Source of the DNA: DASUZB01 sp036377075
GTDB taxonomy: Bacteria > Actinomycetota > CALGFH01
Direction of reading: 5' to 3'
Assembly (NCBI GenBank): GCA_036377075.1
Contig: DASUZB010000158.1
Coordinates: forward strand, 1 to 16,677
Length of the DNA: 16,677 bases
In this document: in pieces, positions 1 to 6,702 of the stretch
How the letters are laid out: the number at the start of each line of letters is the position of its first letter
Position numbering within the stretch: the first letter of the stretch is position 1
Notes under the pieces: model-generated
Seen by the model: the letters and a program-made list of their open reading frames with translations, nothing else
Told to the model about the DNA's origin: nothing
The model's database searches: none
Position numbers and translations under genes: made by a program

Positions 1-207
1 GCCCGGGCAGCCGCCGCCGCCCGGGCCGCCCTCCCGTCCGGCCGCGGCGTCCGGGTCGCCGTCACGCCGCTGCCGTCCGGCCTGGTTCGCGTCGAGGTCG
101 CGCGGGTTGCGCGAGTCCTACCGGGCTTGGGCGCCGCGGTCACCGTCCGAGCGGCGGCGGTGGCGGCAGTCGAGCCGGGACCACCGCCGGCTCCGGCCGG
201 CCGATGA
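1..207 (+). CDS. TadE-family pilus assembly protein, C-terminal part (5' end outside window)
   Basis: The frame is open from base 1 to the TGA at 205-207 and gives 68 residues of an Ala/Val/Arg-rich C-terminus ending in VAAVEPGPPPAPAGR. The pattern of alternating beta-strand residues followed by VTVRAAAVAAVEP is typical of the exposed C-terminal half of actinobacterial TadE-like minor pilins (Rv3655c type), which sit in the membrane by an N-terminal helix lying outside this window. The stop overlaps the ATG of the next gene as ATGA, which is usual for the paired TadE-like genes of the helicase/secretion neighbourhood. Family assignment rests mainly on context and on the similar small downstream gene, because the diagnostic N-terminal TM segment is not visible. 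Confidence 0.6.
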   Translation, partial: ARAAAAARAALPSGRGVRVAVTPLPSGLVRVEVARVARVLPGLGAAVTVRAAAVAAVEPGPPPAPAGR

Positions 208-627
208 GGGCGGCACGGAGGCCGGGTCGGCCGAACGACGGCAAGGGACCGCCCGGCGCCCAATCCAGCCGCCGCCACCGTCCCAGCCGGCGGCAGGCCG
301 GCTCGGCGACGCTGGTCGCGCTGGCGCTCACGGTGTTCTTGACGTTCGCCGGCGTGATGGCGCTCGACGTCGGGCTGCTGGTGGTCGCCCGCGCGCGGAC
401 GCAGACCGCCGCCGACCTCGCGGCCCTGGCCGCGCTCACGCCGGCGCACGCTGAGCAGGGGCCCGGCGGGGCGGGCGCGGTCGCCGCCGCGAACGGTGCG
501 GAGCTGGTGGCCTGCTCGTGCGGGACGACCGAGGCGGTGGTCACGGTGCGGAGCCGTGTCGGCATGCTCCCCGCCGGGATGGCCCTGACCATGACCGCTC
601 GGGCGCGGGCGGTGCTGCCAGGGCTGA
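204..627 (+). CDS. TadE-like protein (Rv3654c type) whose frame lacks its own stop
   Basis: The gene begins at ATG 204, overlapping the previous stop by ATGA. It has a basic N-terminus (about residues 1-32), one TM segment (about 36-58, with AGVMALDVGLLVVARAR) and the TAADLAALAAL motif typical of Rv3654c-like TadE/TadG-related proteins of the actinobacterial helicase/secretion neighbourhood, usually about 85-150 residues long. Homology-like sequence ends near MTARARAVLPG. A TGA at 625-627 lies one frame off: removing one G from the GGG at 621-623 would give Pro-Gly-stop. As given, the frame has no stop and stays open to 1835, through a strong hairpin (651-678) and antisense to a well-supported gene on the other strand. 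I placed the end at the out-of-frame TGA. The gene is either frameshifted or affected by a sequencing error. Its role is presumably in Tad pilus or secretion assembly at the membrane. Confidence 0.6.
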
Positions 628-650
628 CCGGGATCCGTGCGGGGACCAAA

Positions 651-678
651 CGAGCGGGACCCGGTCGGGTCCCGCTCG
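651..678 (+). terminator. Strong 12-bp stem-loop closing the tad gene cluster
   Basis: A perfect 12-bp inverted repeat, CGAGCGGGACCC (651-662) and GGGTCCCGCTCG (667-678), encloses a GGTC loop. It lies 24 bases after the expected end of the TadE-like gene and before the convergent gene ending at 852. There is no U-tract, as is common for actinobacterial terminators. It can act on either strand. Confidence 0.7.
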
Positions 679-807
679 TGGCATGGCTTGGTCGTCGCCG
701 GGTGGGATCGGGACGGCCAAGCCGGGCGGCACCGGATGCGGGGCTGGCGCCGCCACCGAGGCGCCTGGGGTGGGGCCAGGCACCTCTGCTCCAGTATGCA
801 TCTTCGG

Positions 808-845
808 CGGGACGAGCTAAACCCATGACCGACCTGTTCGTCCCG
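808..845 (-). terminator. Possible terminator of the membrane coiled-coil gene
   Basis: An 8-bp perfect inverted repeat, CGGGACGA (808-815) and TCGTCCCG (838-845), with a 22-base loop starts 6 bases beyond the minus-strand stop at 852. The loop is long and there is no T-run, so this is weak evidence. Apart from this and the 651-678 hairpin I see nothing in the 628-851 interval. Confidence 0.3.
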
Positions 846-851
846 GCTTGT

Positions 852-1772
852 TCACGAATTCTGATCCGGCTTCTCTGTCCGCCGTGCGGGGGCGTCCCCT
901 GGCGCCCGATCGACACCCTCCACGGGTCTGGTCCCCTCCTCGTCGGCGGTGGTGTGGTCGACCGTCGGCTCCTCGTCGGCGGCGCCTTCGCCGAGCCACG
1001 GCGGCTCGTCGTGGAGGGGCGCCACCGGCTCGGCCTCCGGGCTCAACACCAGGTCCGAAACGATCGGATCGGCATCCACGGTGCGGCCGGCGCCCTCCGC
1101 ACCTGGCGCGGCGGTCAGGCCGGCGGTTTCCGGCGCCGGTGTGCCGGCCCGGTCGAGCACCTCGGTCGGCGCGGGTGCCGTCCGGTCGGTCTCCGCCGCC
1201 GCTGCCACGGCGGCGGCCTGATCGGGGACCTCCGTCGCCTCCGGGGCGGAGCGGCTCTGGACCTCCGTCGCCTCCGGGATGGAGCGGCTCTGGACCTCCG
1301 TCGGCCCCGCGGTGGTGCGGTCTGGTACCTCCGTCAGGGCCGCGCCACTCGCGCGCGCCCCTTGCAGCTCCTGGTCGCGCCGGGCCAGCTCCTCGTCCTT
1401 GAGCGCGAGCTGGCGGTCGCGATGGGTCAGCTCGGCCTCCCGGCCGGCGAGGGCTTCGTCGCGCTGGCCAAGGTCGTCCCTGAGACGGGCGTTGTCGCGT
1501 TCCAGCTCGGTGACGCGTTCCTCGAGCTCGCGCATGCCGCTGCGGCGCTCCTTGCGGCGGCTGCGCCGCCGGCGGGTCGAGGTCAGCGAGAGCCCGAGCA
1601 GCAACGCGAACAGGAACCCCAGCCCGGCGAAGACGAGCAGGAGCTGGCCCTGGTTGAAGCGTCCGGTCGTCTGGCCGAACACCATGAGGACGCCGGCGCC
1701 GTCGTTCTCCACCAGGGCGTCGCCGAGCACGACCCCTGCGAGGATCGCCAGCAGCAGGAAGAACGCAGCCAT
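852..1772 (-). CDS. Two-TM membrane protein with coiled coil, 11-residue repeats and acidic tail (LapA-like topology)
   Basis: The protein has 306 residues. I chose the ATG at 1772 because GGGAGG lies 6 bases upstream; an ATG further up at 1799 lacks this. Order: TM1 (about 2-20), a short loop, TM2 (about 43-62), a very basic stretch TRRRRSRRKERR (66-77), a heptad-like coiled coil (about 80-140), four 11-residue repeats each starting TEV (residues 147, 158, 169, 180), then a long Pro/Glu/Asp-rich, presumably disordered tail. Two TM helices followed by a coiled coil resemble LapA/DUF1049 proteins, but those are much shorter (about 100 residues), so the assignment is only topological. The basic residues after TM2 predict that the coiled coil and tail are cytoplasmic. 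It stands alone between convergent tad genes and the LOG gene. Function unknown. Confidence 0.75.
   Translation of the reverse strand: MAAFFLLLAILAGVVLGDALVENDGAGVLMVFGQTTGRFNQGQLLLVFAGLGFLFALLLGLSLTSTRRRRSRRKERRSGMRELEERVTELERDNARLRDDLGQRDEALAGREAELTHRDRQLALKDEELARRDQELQGARASGAALTEVPDRTTAGPTEVQSRSIPEATEVQSRSAPEATEVPDQAAAVAAAAETDRTAPAPTEVLDRAGTPAPETAGLTAAPGAEGAGRTVDADPIVSDLVLSPEAEPVAPLHDEPPWLGEGAADEEPTVDHTTADEEGTRPVEGVDRAPGDAPARRTEKPDQNS
1228..1335 (-). repeat. 33-bp tandem repeat coding for TEV-start 11-mers
   Basis: ACCTCCGT recurs at 1228, 1261, 1294 and 1327, exactly 33 bases apart. The 1228-1260 and 1261-1293 units are nearly identical; the other two are diverged. Translated on the minus strand they give the in-frame 11-residue repeats (residues about 147-190) of the membrane coiled-coil protein, for example TEVQSRSIPEA and TEVQSRSAPEA. 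Confidence 0.85.
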
Positions 1773-1815
1773 TCGAATGCCTCCCGCGGGTCGGCGCACC
1801 GTGCGCCGCTGCCAC

Positions 1816-1921
1816 TAGGAACCGCCGCCGAATAGGTTCGCCGGGCCGCAAGGGCCCCACGCTGCGCCAACGTCCGGTGGTCAGGCGGTGACCGGCCAAC
1901 GTTTCCGTGCGGCGGTTCCTA
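1816..1921. repeat. 13-bp perfect inverted repeat with nested repeats in the intergenic region
   Basis: TAGGAACCGCCGC (1816-1828) is the exact reverse complement of 1909-1921. The 80 bases between hold a direct repeat GCCAACGT (1866-1873 and 1895-1902) and a small palindrome GGTCA-ggcgg-TGACC. The block lies between the LOG gene end (1963) and the start of the membrane coiled-coil gene (1772), that is, in the region that should hold the latter's promoter. It could be operators, a long leader stem-loop or a remnant of a small mobile repeat. I see no clear -35/-10 pair here. Confidence 0.6.
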
Positions 1922-1953
1922 TGCTCCCCAGCGCCCGCTCCGGACAAACGACA

Positions 1954-1971
1954 GGACCCGTCTCAGGGTCC
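1954..1971 (-). terminator. Weak stem-loop over the LOG-gene stop codon
   Basis: GGACCC (1954-1959) and GGGTCC (1966-1971) form a 6-bp stem with a 6-base loop. The minus-strand TGA (1965-1963) lies in the loop, and the transcript continues as TGTCGTTTGTCC, moderately T-rich for this genome. It is a plausible end for the lipoprotein-LCP-helicase-LOG transcript, but the stem is short. Confidence 0.35.
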
Positions 1972-2487
1972 GATGCGCGCCGTGGCCGCCTCGAGCACGA
2001 GGCGGGCCGCCTCCTCCGGATCGTCGGCCACCGGGAAGGCGTCCACCGGTCGGCCGGCCAACCCGACCGACCAGGTCCGCAGCCCGACCACCGGGACCCC
2101 GGTGCGCAGCGCCAGCGCGATCTCCGACAGGGTGCCGAAGCCGCCGCCAACCGCGACCAGCGCGTCGCTCGCCCGTACGAGCAGGACGTTACGGCCCTCG
2201 CCGAGGCCCGTCGGCAGGGCGACGCTGAGGTACGGGTTGCCTTCGCGGCGGCGGTTGCCCGGCAGGAGGCCGACCGTGGTGCCGCCCGCCGCCGCGGCGC
2301 CCTTGCAGACCGCCGTCATCACCCCGCCACCGCCACCGCAGACCACCACCGCGCCGGCTTCCGCCAGGTGCCTGCCGAGGACCTCCGCGAGCTCGAGCAG
2401 CTCCGGCTCCGGCTGCGAGGCCCCGGCGACGCCGACGTACGGCACGCCGGCCGGCCCGGCACGACCGCGCCGCGCCTCACAGCTCAC
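1963..2487 (-). CDS. LOG-fold nucleotide-binding protein (TIGR00725 family)
   Basis: The protein has 174 residues from GTG 2487, which overlaps the helicase stop by 11 bases with a GGAAGGTGGGG stretch upstream; a GTG at 2445 is a possible shorter start. It shows a Rossmann-like fold: a first strand VPYVGVAGAS (about 15-24), the glycine loop GGGGGVM (51-57), LPTGLGEGRN (91-100) and the signature GGGFGTLSE (114-122). This resembles the PGGxGTxxE active-site motif of LOG/lysine-decarboxylase-like proteins. Characterised LOG enzymes are cytokinin riboside 5'-monophosphate phosphoribohydrolases, but the TIGR00725 subgroup has no firm function, so nucleotide binding is the safe claim. The overlap implies translational coupling to the helicase. 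The open frame continues upstream inside the helicase gene, but that part is a shadow. Confidence 0.85.
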   Translation of the reverse strand: MSCEARRGRAGPAGVPYVGVAGASQPEPELLELAEVLGRHLAEAGAVVVCGGGGGVMTAVCKGAAAAGGTTVGLLPGNRRREGNPYLSVALPTGLGEGRNVLLVRASDALVAVGGGFGTLSEIALALRTGVPVVGLRTWSVGLAGRPVDAFPVADDPEEAARLVLEAATARIGP

Positions 2488-4837
2488 GGCGCACCCCACC
2501 TTCCAGCACCGCCGCGGCCCGGCCCGCCCCGTCCATCCCGGCGTCCTCGCCGACGGCTGCCAGGTCCGCGAGGAGTTCGTCGAGGAGGCGGACCGCGCCC
2601 GCCTTGTCGAGCGGGGAGTTGCCGTTGCCGCACTTCGGCGACTGCACGCACGAGGGGCAGCCGTTCTCGCAGGGGCAGTCGCGCACCGTGTCCCTGGTGG
2701 CGCGCAGGTGGCGGGCGGCGAGCTCGTGGCCGCGCTCGGCGATGCCGGCGCCGCCGGGGTAGCCGTCGTAGACGAAGATCGTCGCGGTGCCGGTGTCCGG
2801 GTGCCAGGCGGTCGAGACGCCGCCGATGTCCCAGCGGTCGCACATGGCGAACAGCGGCAGCAGGCCGATCTGGGCGTGCTCGGCGGCATGGGCCGCCCCT
2901 GGCACCTGCTCGGGGGCGATCCCGGCGGCACCGAGGAGCTCCGCGCTCAGCGTGTACCAGTAGGCGACCGTCGCCAGGCGCGCCGGGGGCAGGTCGAGGT
3001 CCTCGTAGCCGAGCAGCTCCCCGGTCCCGACCCGCCGCCGCTCGTAGCCGATCACCTGGTTGGAGACCGCGACCCGGCCGAGCCAGAGGGCGGAGCGGGG
3101 CAGGTCGACCCTGCGCGTCGGCTCGATCACCTCGATGTCGGTGTCGCGGCGGGCCTGGGTGTACTCGTCACCGGCGGCCGCCTCGACCAGCGCGACGCCC
3201 TCGTCGAGGTCGAGCTCGACCACCCGGTACGGCTCGCCCTGGTGCAGGTAGACGGCGCCGCGGTGGACGGTGGAGGTGGCCCTGCCACCGTCGACGGTCC
3301 CGACCACCTGCCCGGAGTCGGCCACCACGATGGTGACCGGCGCGCCACCGGCGTTGCGCAGGTCGACGGTGGCGGCGGGCGAGCGCCCGGCGGCGGCGTG
3401 CAGCCCGTCCCGGCGGCGGCGCAGGACGCCCTCGGCTTCGAGCTGGGCGCTCAGCGCGCGCGACGCCGGGCCGAACAGCTCCAGGTCCTCCTCGCTGAGC
3501 GGCGCCTCGTAGGCGGCGCAGACCAGGTGGGGGCTGAGCACGTAGGGGTTGCCGGGGTCGACCAGCGCCGCCTCCACCGGGCGGCCGAACAGGTCGGCGG
3601 GGTGGTGCAGCAGGTAGGCGTCGAGCGGGTCGTCGGAGCCGACCAGCACGGCCAGCGAGGGGCTGCCCTGGCGGCCGGCCCGACCGGCCTGCTGCCACAT
3701 CGACGCGACCGTGCCGGGGAAGCCGTTGAGCACGACCGCGTCGAGCCCGCCGATGTCCATGCCGAGCTCCAGCGCGTTGGTCGCGGCCACGGCGAGCAGC
3801 TCGCCGCCGGCCAGCGCCTGCTCCAGCGCGCGCCGCTCGTGGGCGAGGTAGCCGGCCCGGTAGGCGCGCACCCGGCGCGACAGGTCGCGGTCGACCTCGG
3901 CGACGCGCCGCCGCGCGTACGTCGCGACCAGCTCGGCCGCCTTGCGCGAGCGGGTGAAGCACAGCGTGCGGACGCCCGCCTCCACCGCCGCGGTCAGCCA
4001 CGCGGCGGCCTCGGTGTTGGCGCTGCCGCGGATGCCGGTGGCCTCGTCGACCAGCGGCGGCTCCCACAGCGCGAAGCTGCCGGGGCCCTTGGGCGAGCCG
4101 TCGTCGGTGACCGCCTCGACCGGCAGGCCGACCAGCCGCTCGGCGAGCTGGCCGGGATTGCCGAGGGTGGCGGAGGCGAGCACGAACACCGGCTGGGCGC
4201 CGTAGCGGCCGGCCACCCGGCGCAGGCGGCGCAGGACCGCGGCGACGTGGGAGCCGAACACGCCGCGCAGGGTGTGGGCCTCGTCGACCACCACCACGGC
4301 GAGCCGCCGCAGGAAGCCGCTCCAGCGCTCGTGGGACGGCAGGATGCCCTGGTGGAGCATGTCCGGGTTGGTCAGCACCAGGTTGGCGTTGCGCCGCACC
4401 ATGGGCCGCTCCTCGGTCGGCGTGTCGCCGTCGTAGGAGGCGGCGCGGACGCCGGTGAGCGCGAACGAGCGGACGGCCCGGAGCTGGTCGTGGGCGAGCG
4501 CCTTGGTGGGGGAGAGGTACAGGGCGGTGCGCCCCTCGCCCAGCAGCGCCTCGAAGACCGGGAGCTGGTAGCACAGGCTCTTGCCCGAGGCGGTGCCGGT
4601 CGCGACCACCACGTTCGAGCCGGCGCGGGCCAGGGTGAGCGCCTCGGCCTGGTGGGTCCAGAGCGCCTCGACCCCGCGCGCCCGCAACCGGCCCACCAGC
4701 AGCGCGGGCAGGTCGTCGGGGAAGCTCACCGTGCGCGCCTGCCGTGCCGGCAGTCGCTCCAGGTGGACGAGCTGGCCGCGGTAGCCGGGGTCGCCGGTGA
4801 GCTGCTCGACCAGCACGGAAGGGTCGGATTCGGGCAC
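2477..4837 (-). CDS. DEAD/DEAH-box helicase with DUF1998 zinc-binding C-terminus (Rv3649/MrfA-like)
   Basis: The 786-residue protein starts at GTG 4837. Motifs: Q-like region around THQAEAL (61-67), Walker A ATGTASGKS (79-87), DEAH (185-188), motif III SAT (222-224), a second RecA-like domain with LELGMDIGGLDAV and QQAGRAGRQG (motifs V-VI), and a C-terminal MZB/DUF1998 domain with C723-x3-C727-x2-C730-x5-C736 followed by GNGN. This domain order is that of Bacillus MrfA (YprA), a 3'-to-5' helicase acting with the nuclease MrfB in excision of mitomycin-DNA adducts, and of mycobacterial Rv3649. A DNA-repair role is inferred from family. The gene names the actinobacterial helicase/secretion neighbourhood, consistent with the tad genes nearby. 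It follows the LCP gene by 36 bases without a clear ribosome site and overlaps the LOG gene. Confidence 0.93.
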   Translation of the reverse strand: MPESDPSVLVEQLTGDPGYRGQLVHLERLPARQARTVSFPDDLPALLVGRLRARGVEALWTHQAEALTLARAGSNVVVATGTASGKSLCYQLPVFEALLGEGRTALYLSPTKALAHDQLRAVRSFALTGVRAASYDGDTPTEERPMVRRNANLVLTNPDMLHQGILPSHERWSGFLRRLAVVVVDEAHTLRGVFGSHVAAVLRRLRRVAGRYGAQPVFVLASATLGNPGQLAERLVGLPVEAVTDDGSPKGPGSFALWEPPLVDEATGIRGSANTEAAAWLTAAVEAGVRTLCFTRSRKAAELVATYARRRVAEVDRDLSRRVRAYRAGYLAHERRALEQALAGGELLAVAATNALELGMDIGGLDAVVLNGFPGTVASMWQQAGRAGRQGSPSLAVLVGSDDPLDAYLLHHPADLFGRPVEAALVDPGNPYVLSPHLVCAAYEAPLSEEDLELFGPASRALSAQLEAEGVLRRRRDGLHAAAGRSPAATVDLRNAGGAPVTIVVADSGQVVGTVDGGRATSTVHRGAVYLHQGEPYRVVELDLDEGVALVEAAAGDEYTQARRDTDIEVIEPTRRVDLPRSALWLGRVAVSNQVIGYERRRVGTGELLGYEDLDLPPARLATVAYWYTLSAELLGAAGIAPEQVPGAAHAAEHAQIGLLPLFAMCDRWDIGGVSTAWHPDTGTATIFVYDGYPGGAGIAERGHELAARHLRATRDTVRDCPCENGCPSCVQSPKCGNGNSPLDKAGAVRLLDELLADLAAVGEDAGMDGAGRAAAVLEGGVRREL

Positions 4838-4873
4838 CCGGCAATGGTAGCCGTCACCCAGGGTCGGGCGGGA

Positions 4874-5794
4874 TCAGCGGTACTGGCCGGCGCGGACGCG
4901 GGCGAACAGCGGGTAGGCCGCGCCGGTGAGGCGGACGATCGAGGCGCCGCCGGCGGTGGCGCCCACGCCGGGGACGACCACGTTGTTCAGGCGGCTCGGC
5001 GGGATCGAGCGGGCCAGCAACGCCAGGCGTACCAGCTCGCCGAGGGGCAGGTTCGTCTTGACCTCGTCGTTCATGATCGCCAGCCACTTCATCACCCGGG
5101 CGGGGTCCGCCTTGGTCTGGCGCTGGTAGGTCGCCAGGCCGCCGAGCAGGATCTGCGCCTGGTGACGGGAGCGGGTGAAGTCGCCGCCGGGGACGCTCTT
5201 GCGGGCGCGGGCGTAGCCGAGCGCGCTGGCCCCGCCGAGGCGCTGCGAGCCGCGCCGCAGTTGGGCGCCGGCGGCATGGTCGCTGATGTTCATGTCCACG
5301 TTCACCTGCACCCCGCCGACCTTGCTGACGATGTCGCTGAGGCCGTCGAAGGAGGTGACCACCCAGTAGTCGATGTTGATGCCGGTGAGGCGCTCGACCG
5401 TGTTGATCAGCAGCGGCGGGCCGCCGAAGGCCATCGCGCCGGTGATCTTGCCGGTGCCGTGGCCGGCGATCGGCACGTAGCTGTCGCGCGGGAAGCCGAG
5501 CACGATCCCCTGCTTGCGGACCGGGTCGACGACCACGAGGTGGATGGAGTCCGCGCGGCCGCGCTCGGCGGTGCCGCCGCGGCCGAACTTGGGCGCGCCG
5601 GAGTCCGAGCCGACCACCAGGAAGGTGATGCGGCGGTTGAAGCTCGGCTCGGCCGCGCCGGCGTGGGCGCGCTGCACGGTGATGGCCTGGCCGGCGTTGG
5701 CCCGGTAGGGCCGGTAGCCGCTGGCCAGCACGGCGGTCGCGGCGAGGCCGGCCGTCAGGGTGAGCGCCGCGGCGACGGCGAGCGGGCGCCTCAT
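4874..5794 (-). CDS. LytR-CpsA-Psr (LCP) family cell-wall glycopolymer ligase
   Basis: The protein has 306 residues from ATG 5794, preceded by GGGGGAGG about 4 bases upstream and overlapping the lipoprotein stop as ATGA. A short basic N-terminus and one TM helix (about 5-24) anchor an extracytoplasmic LCP domain. Recognisable blocks are LVVGSDSG (59-66), RADSIHLVVVDP (80-91), FPRDSYV (101-107), IDYWVVTSFDGL (141-152) and the late arginine block GYARARKSVPGGDFTRSRHQ (193-212). These carry the conserved Arg/Asp residues that bind the pyrophosphate of polyprenyl-linked glycans and Mg2+. LCP enzymes transfer wall polymers (teichoic acids, arabinogalactan) to peptidoglycan; the substrate cannot be read here. 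The length is typical of a minimal LCP protein without the LytR_C domain. It is translationally coupled to the lipoprotein. Confidence 0.92.
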   Translation of the reverse strand: MRRPLAVAAALTLTAGLAATAVLASGYRPYRANAGQAITVQRAHAGAAEPSFNRRITFLVVGSDSGAPKFGRGGTAERGRADSIHLVVVDPVRKQGIVLGFPRDSYVPIAGHGTGKITGAMAFGGPPLLINTVERLTGINIDYWVVTSFDGLSDIVSKVGGVQVNVDMNISDHAAGAQLRRGSQRLGGASALGYARARKSVPGGDFTRSRHQAQILLGGLATYQRQTKADPARVMKWLAIMNDEVKTNLPLGELVRLALLARSIPPSRLNNVVVPGVGATAGGASIVRLTGAAYPLFARVRAGQYR

Positions 5795-6519
5795 CCTGCC
5801 TCCCCCGTACGGCTCTGGTACGCGGCGATGCGCCACCCCGCCGGCGTCGACAGCATCTGGAGCACCGAGCGCAGGCGCACCGGCCCTCTGCCCTTCTCGG
5901 CCACGGCCGATCCCTTGAACGAGAGCTTGACCGTCGCCCCCGCCGGCTGGCCCCCCCGGTAGAGGAACAGCACGGAGGCCTTGGCGCTGTCGGGCTGGAC
6001 CGACTGGACCTGGGCGGCGTCCGCGCCGAGCGAGAGCGAGTTGATGTCCCGCTTGGCGGCGCCCTGAATCGACCCGTCGAACAGGTTGAGCAGGTCGTGC
6101 CAGCCGGAGCGCTGCTGCTTGGGATCGAGGAACGCCACGCTCAGGTAGCGCTGCAGGAACTTCTGCATGTTGGGCGACGCCTTCGCGGCCGCGATCCTGG
6201 GGTTGAAGCCCCGCTCCGGTCCGGCGGCCGACGCCTTGATCTCGACCTTCAGCGGCTTGGCGGGCGTGGCCGCGGCGGAGGTCTGGCTCGGCCCGGAAGC
6301 GCCGCCCTGCTCGTGCTTGCCCGAGGTGCAGCCGGCCAGTGCCACGACCACGGCGACGAGGAGGGCGACGAGGGGGGTCGAGGCCGGCGCCGCGGGTCGG
6401 GACCGGATGGGCTTGATAAGCAGGATGGTGCTCCTTGCGGTACGACCGGTGGCCAGGTCAGATGGCGGCGATCGGCGCTGGGGTGCTGGCGGGCCGAAGG
6501 CGCCGCGTAGGGTACCCAT
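5791..6519 (-). CDS. Predicted lipoprotein of unknown function upstream of the LCP gene
   Basis: The open frame starts at ATG 6519 (242 residues; GAGG 8 bases upstream). A hydrophobic segment, TPLVALLVAVVVALAGC, ends in the lipobox LAGC, giving lipidation at about residue 64 from that ATG. This is too far in for a normal signal peptide. A CTG at 6423, with AAGGAG 7 bases upstream (6431-6436), would give a 32-residue leader including an Arg/Lys pair, which fits a lipoprotein signal much better. The mature part starts with a Ser/Thr/Gly/Ala linker, then a mixed alpha/beta domain ending SVLQMLSTPAGWRIAAYQSR. I do not recognise the domain. ATGA overlap with the LCP gene suggests a shared envelope job, perhaps assisting glycopolymer attachment; this is inference. 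Confidence 0.75.
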   Translation of the reverse strand: MGTLRGAFGPPAPQRRSPPSDLATGRTARSTILLIKPIRSRPAAPASTPLVALLVAVVVALAGCTSGKHEQGGASGPSQTSAAATPAKPLKVEIKASAAGPERGFNPRIAAAKASPNMQKFLQRYLSVAFLDPKQQRSGWHDLLNLFDGSIQGAAKRDINSLSLGADAAQVQSVQPDSAKASVLFLYRGGQPAGATVKLSFKGSAVAEKGRGPVRLRSVLQMLSTPAGWRIAAYQSRTGEAG

Positions 6520-6623
6520 GCGCCTGCCTCGCGGGCAACTTGCGCCGTCCGCGCGAACCCGGACAAGCCTGGCGTCGGTGGCCGCTTGCCCGGGGCGGCC
6601 AGAAGCACCTATCGTGGCAGTTC

Positions 6624-6652
6624 TTGCCCTTGTGACAGGCCGACGCTAGCCT
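6624..6652 (+). promoter_or_regulatory. Candidate bldG promoter
   Basis: TTGCCC (6624-6629) and TAGCCT (6647-6652) are separated by exactly 17 bases, a reasonable housekeeping-type pair. It would start transcription near 6659, about 44 bases before the bldG ATG. The interval 6520-6702 is divergent with the lipoprotein gene, so it should hold promoters for both directions; I find no clear minus-strand pair. Confidence 0.4.
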
Positions 6653-6702
6653 TCCCCGCGGTGTCAAGGCGACGTCGTATGGATCAGAAGACTGGAGCGA
6701 GC

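Noticed and set aside
1228..1335. CRISPR-like array because of regular 33-base spacing
   Set aside because: The units are contiguous with no spacers, stay in frame and encode an 11-residue protein repeat.
628..1835. Extension of the TadE-like frame as a real large protein domain
   Set aside because: It is antisense to the membrane coiled-coil gene, passes through a strong hairpin and has low-complexity Arg/Gly/Leu sequence; a missing stop is more likely.
2488..2931. Longer form of the LOG-fold protein starting upstream inside the helicase gene
   Set aside because: The extra residues are Arg/Pro/Ser-rich shadow of the helicase C-terminus; family homology starts near residue 15 of the GTG 2487 form.
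1907..5962. Plus-strand frame of 1351 codons opposite the LOG, helicase and LCP genes
   Set aside because: It is a shadow of the genuine minus-strand genes with their catalytic motifs; it shows no domain of its own.
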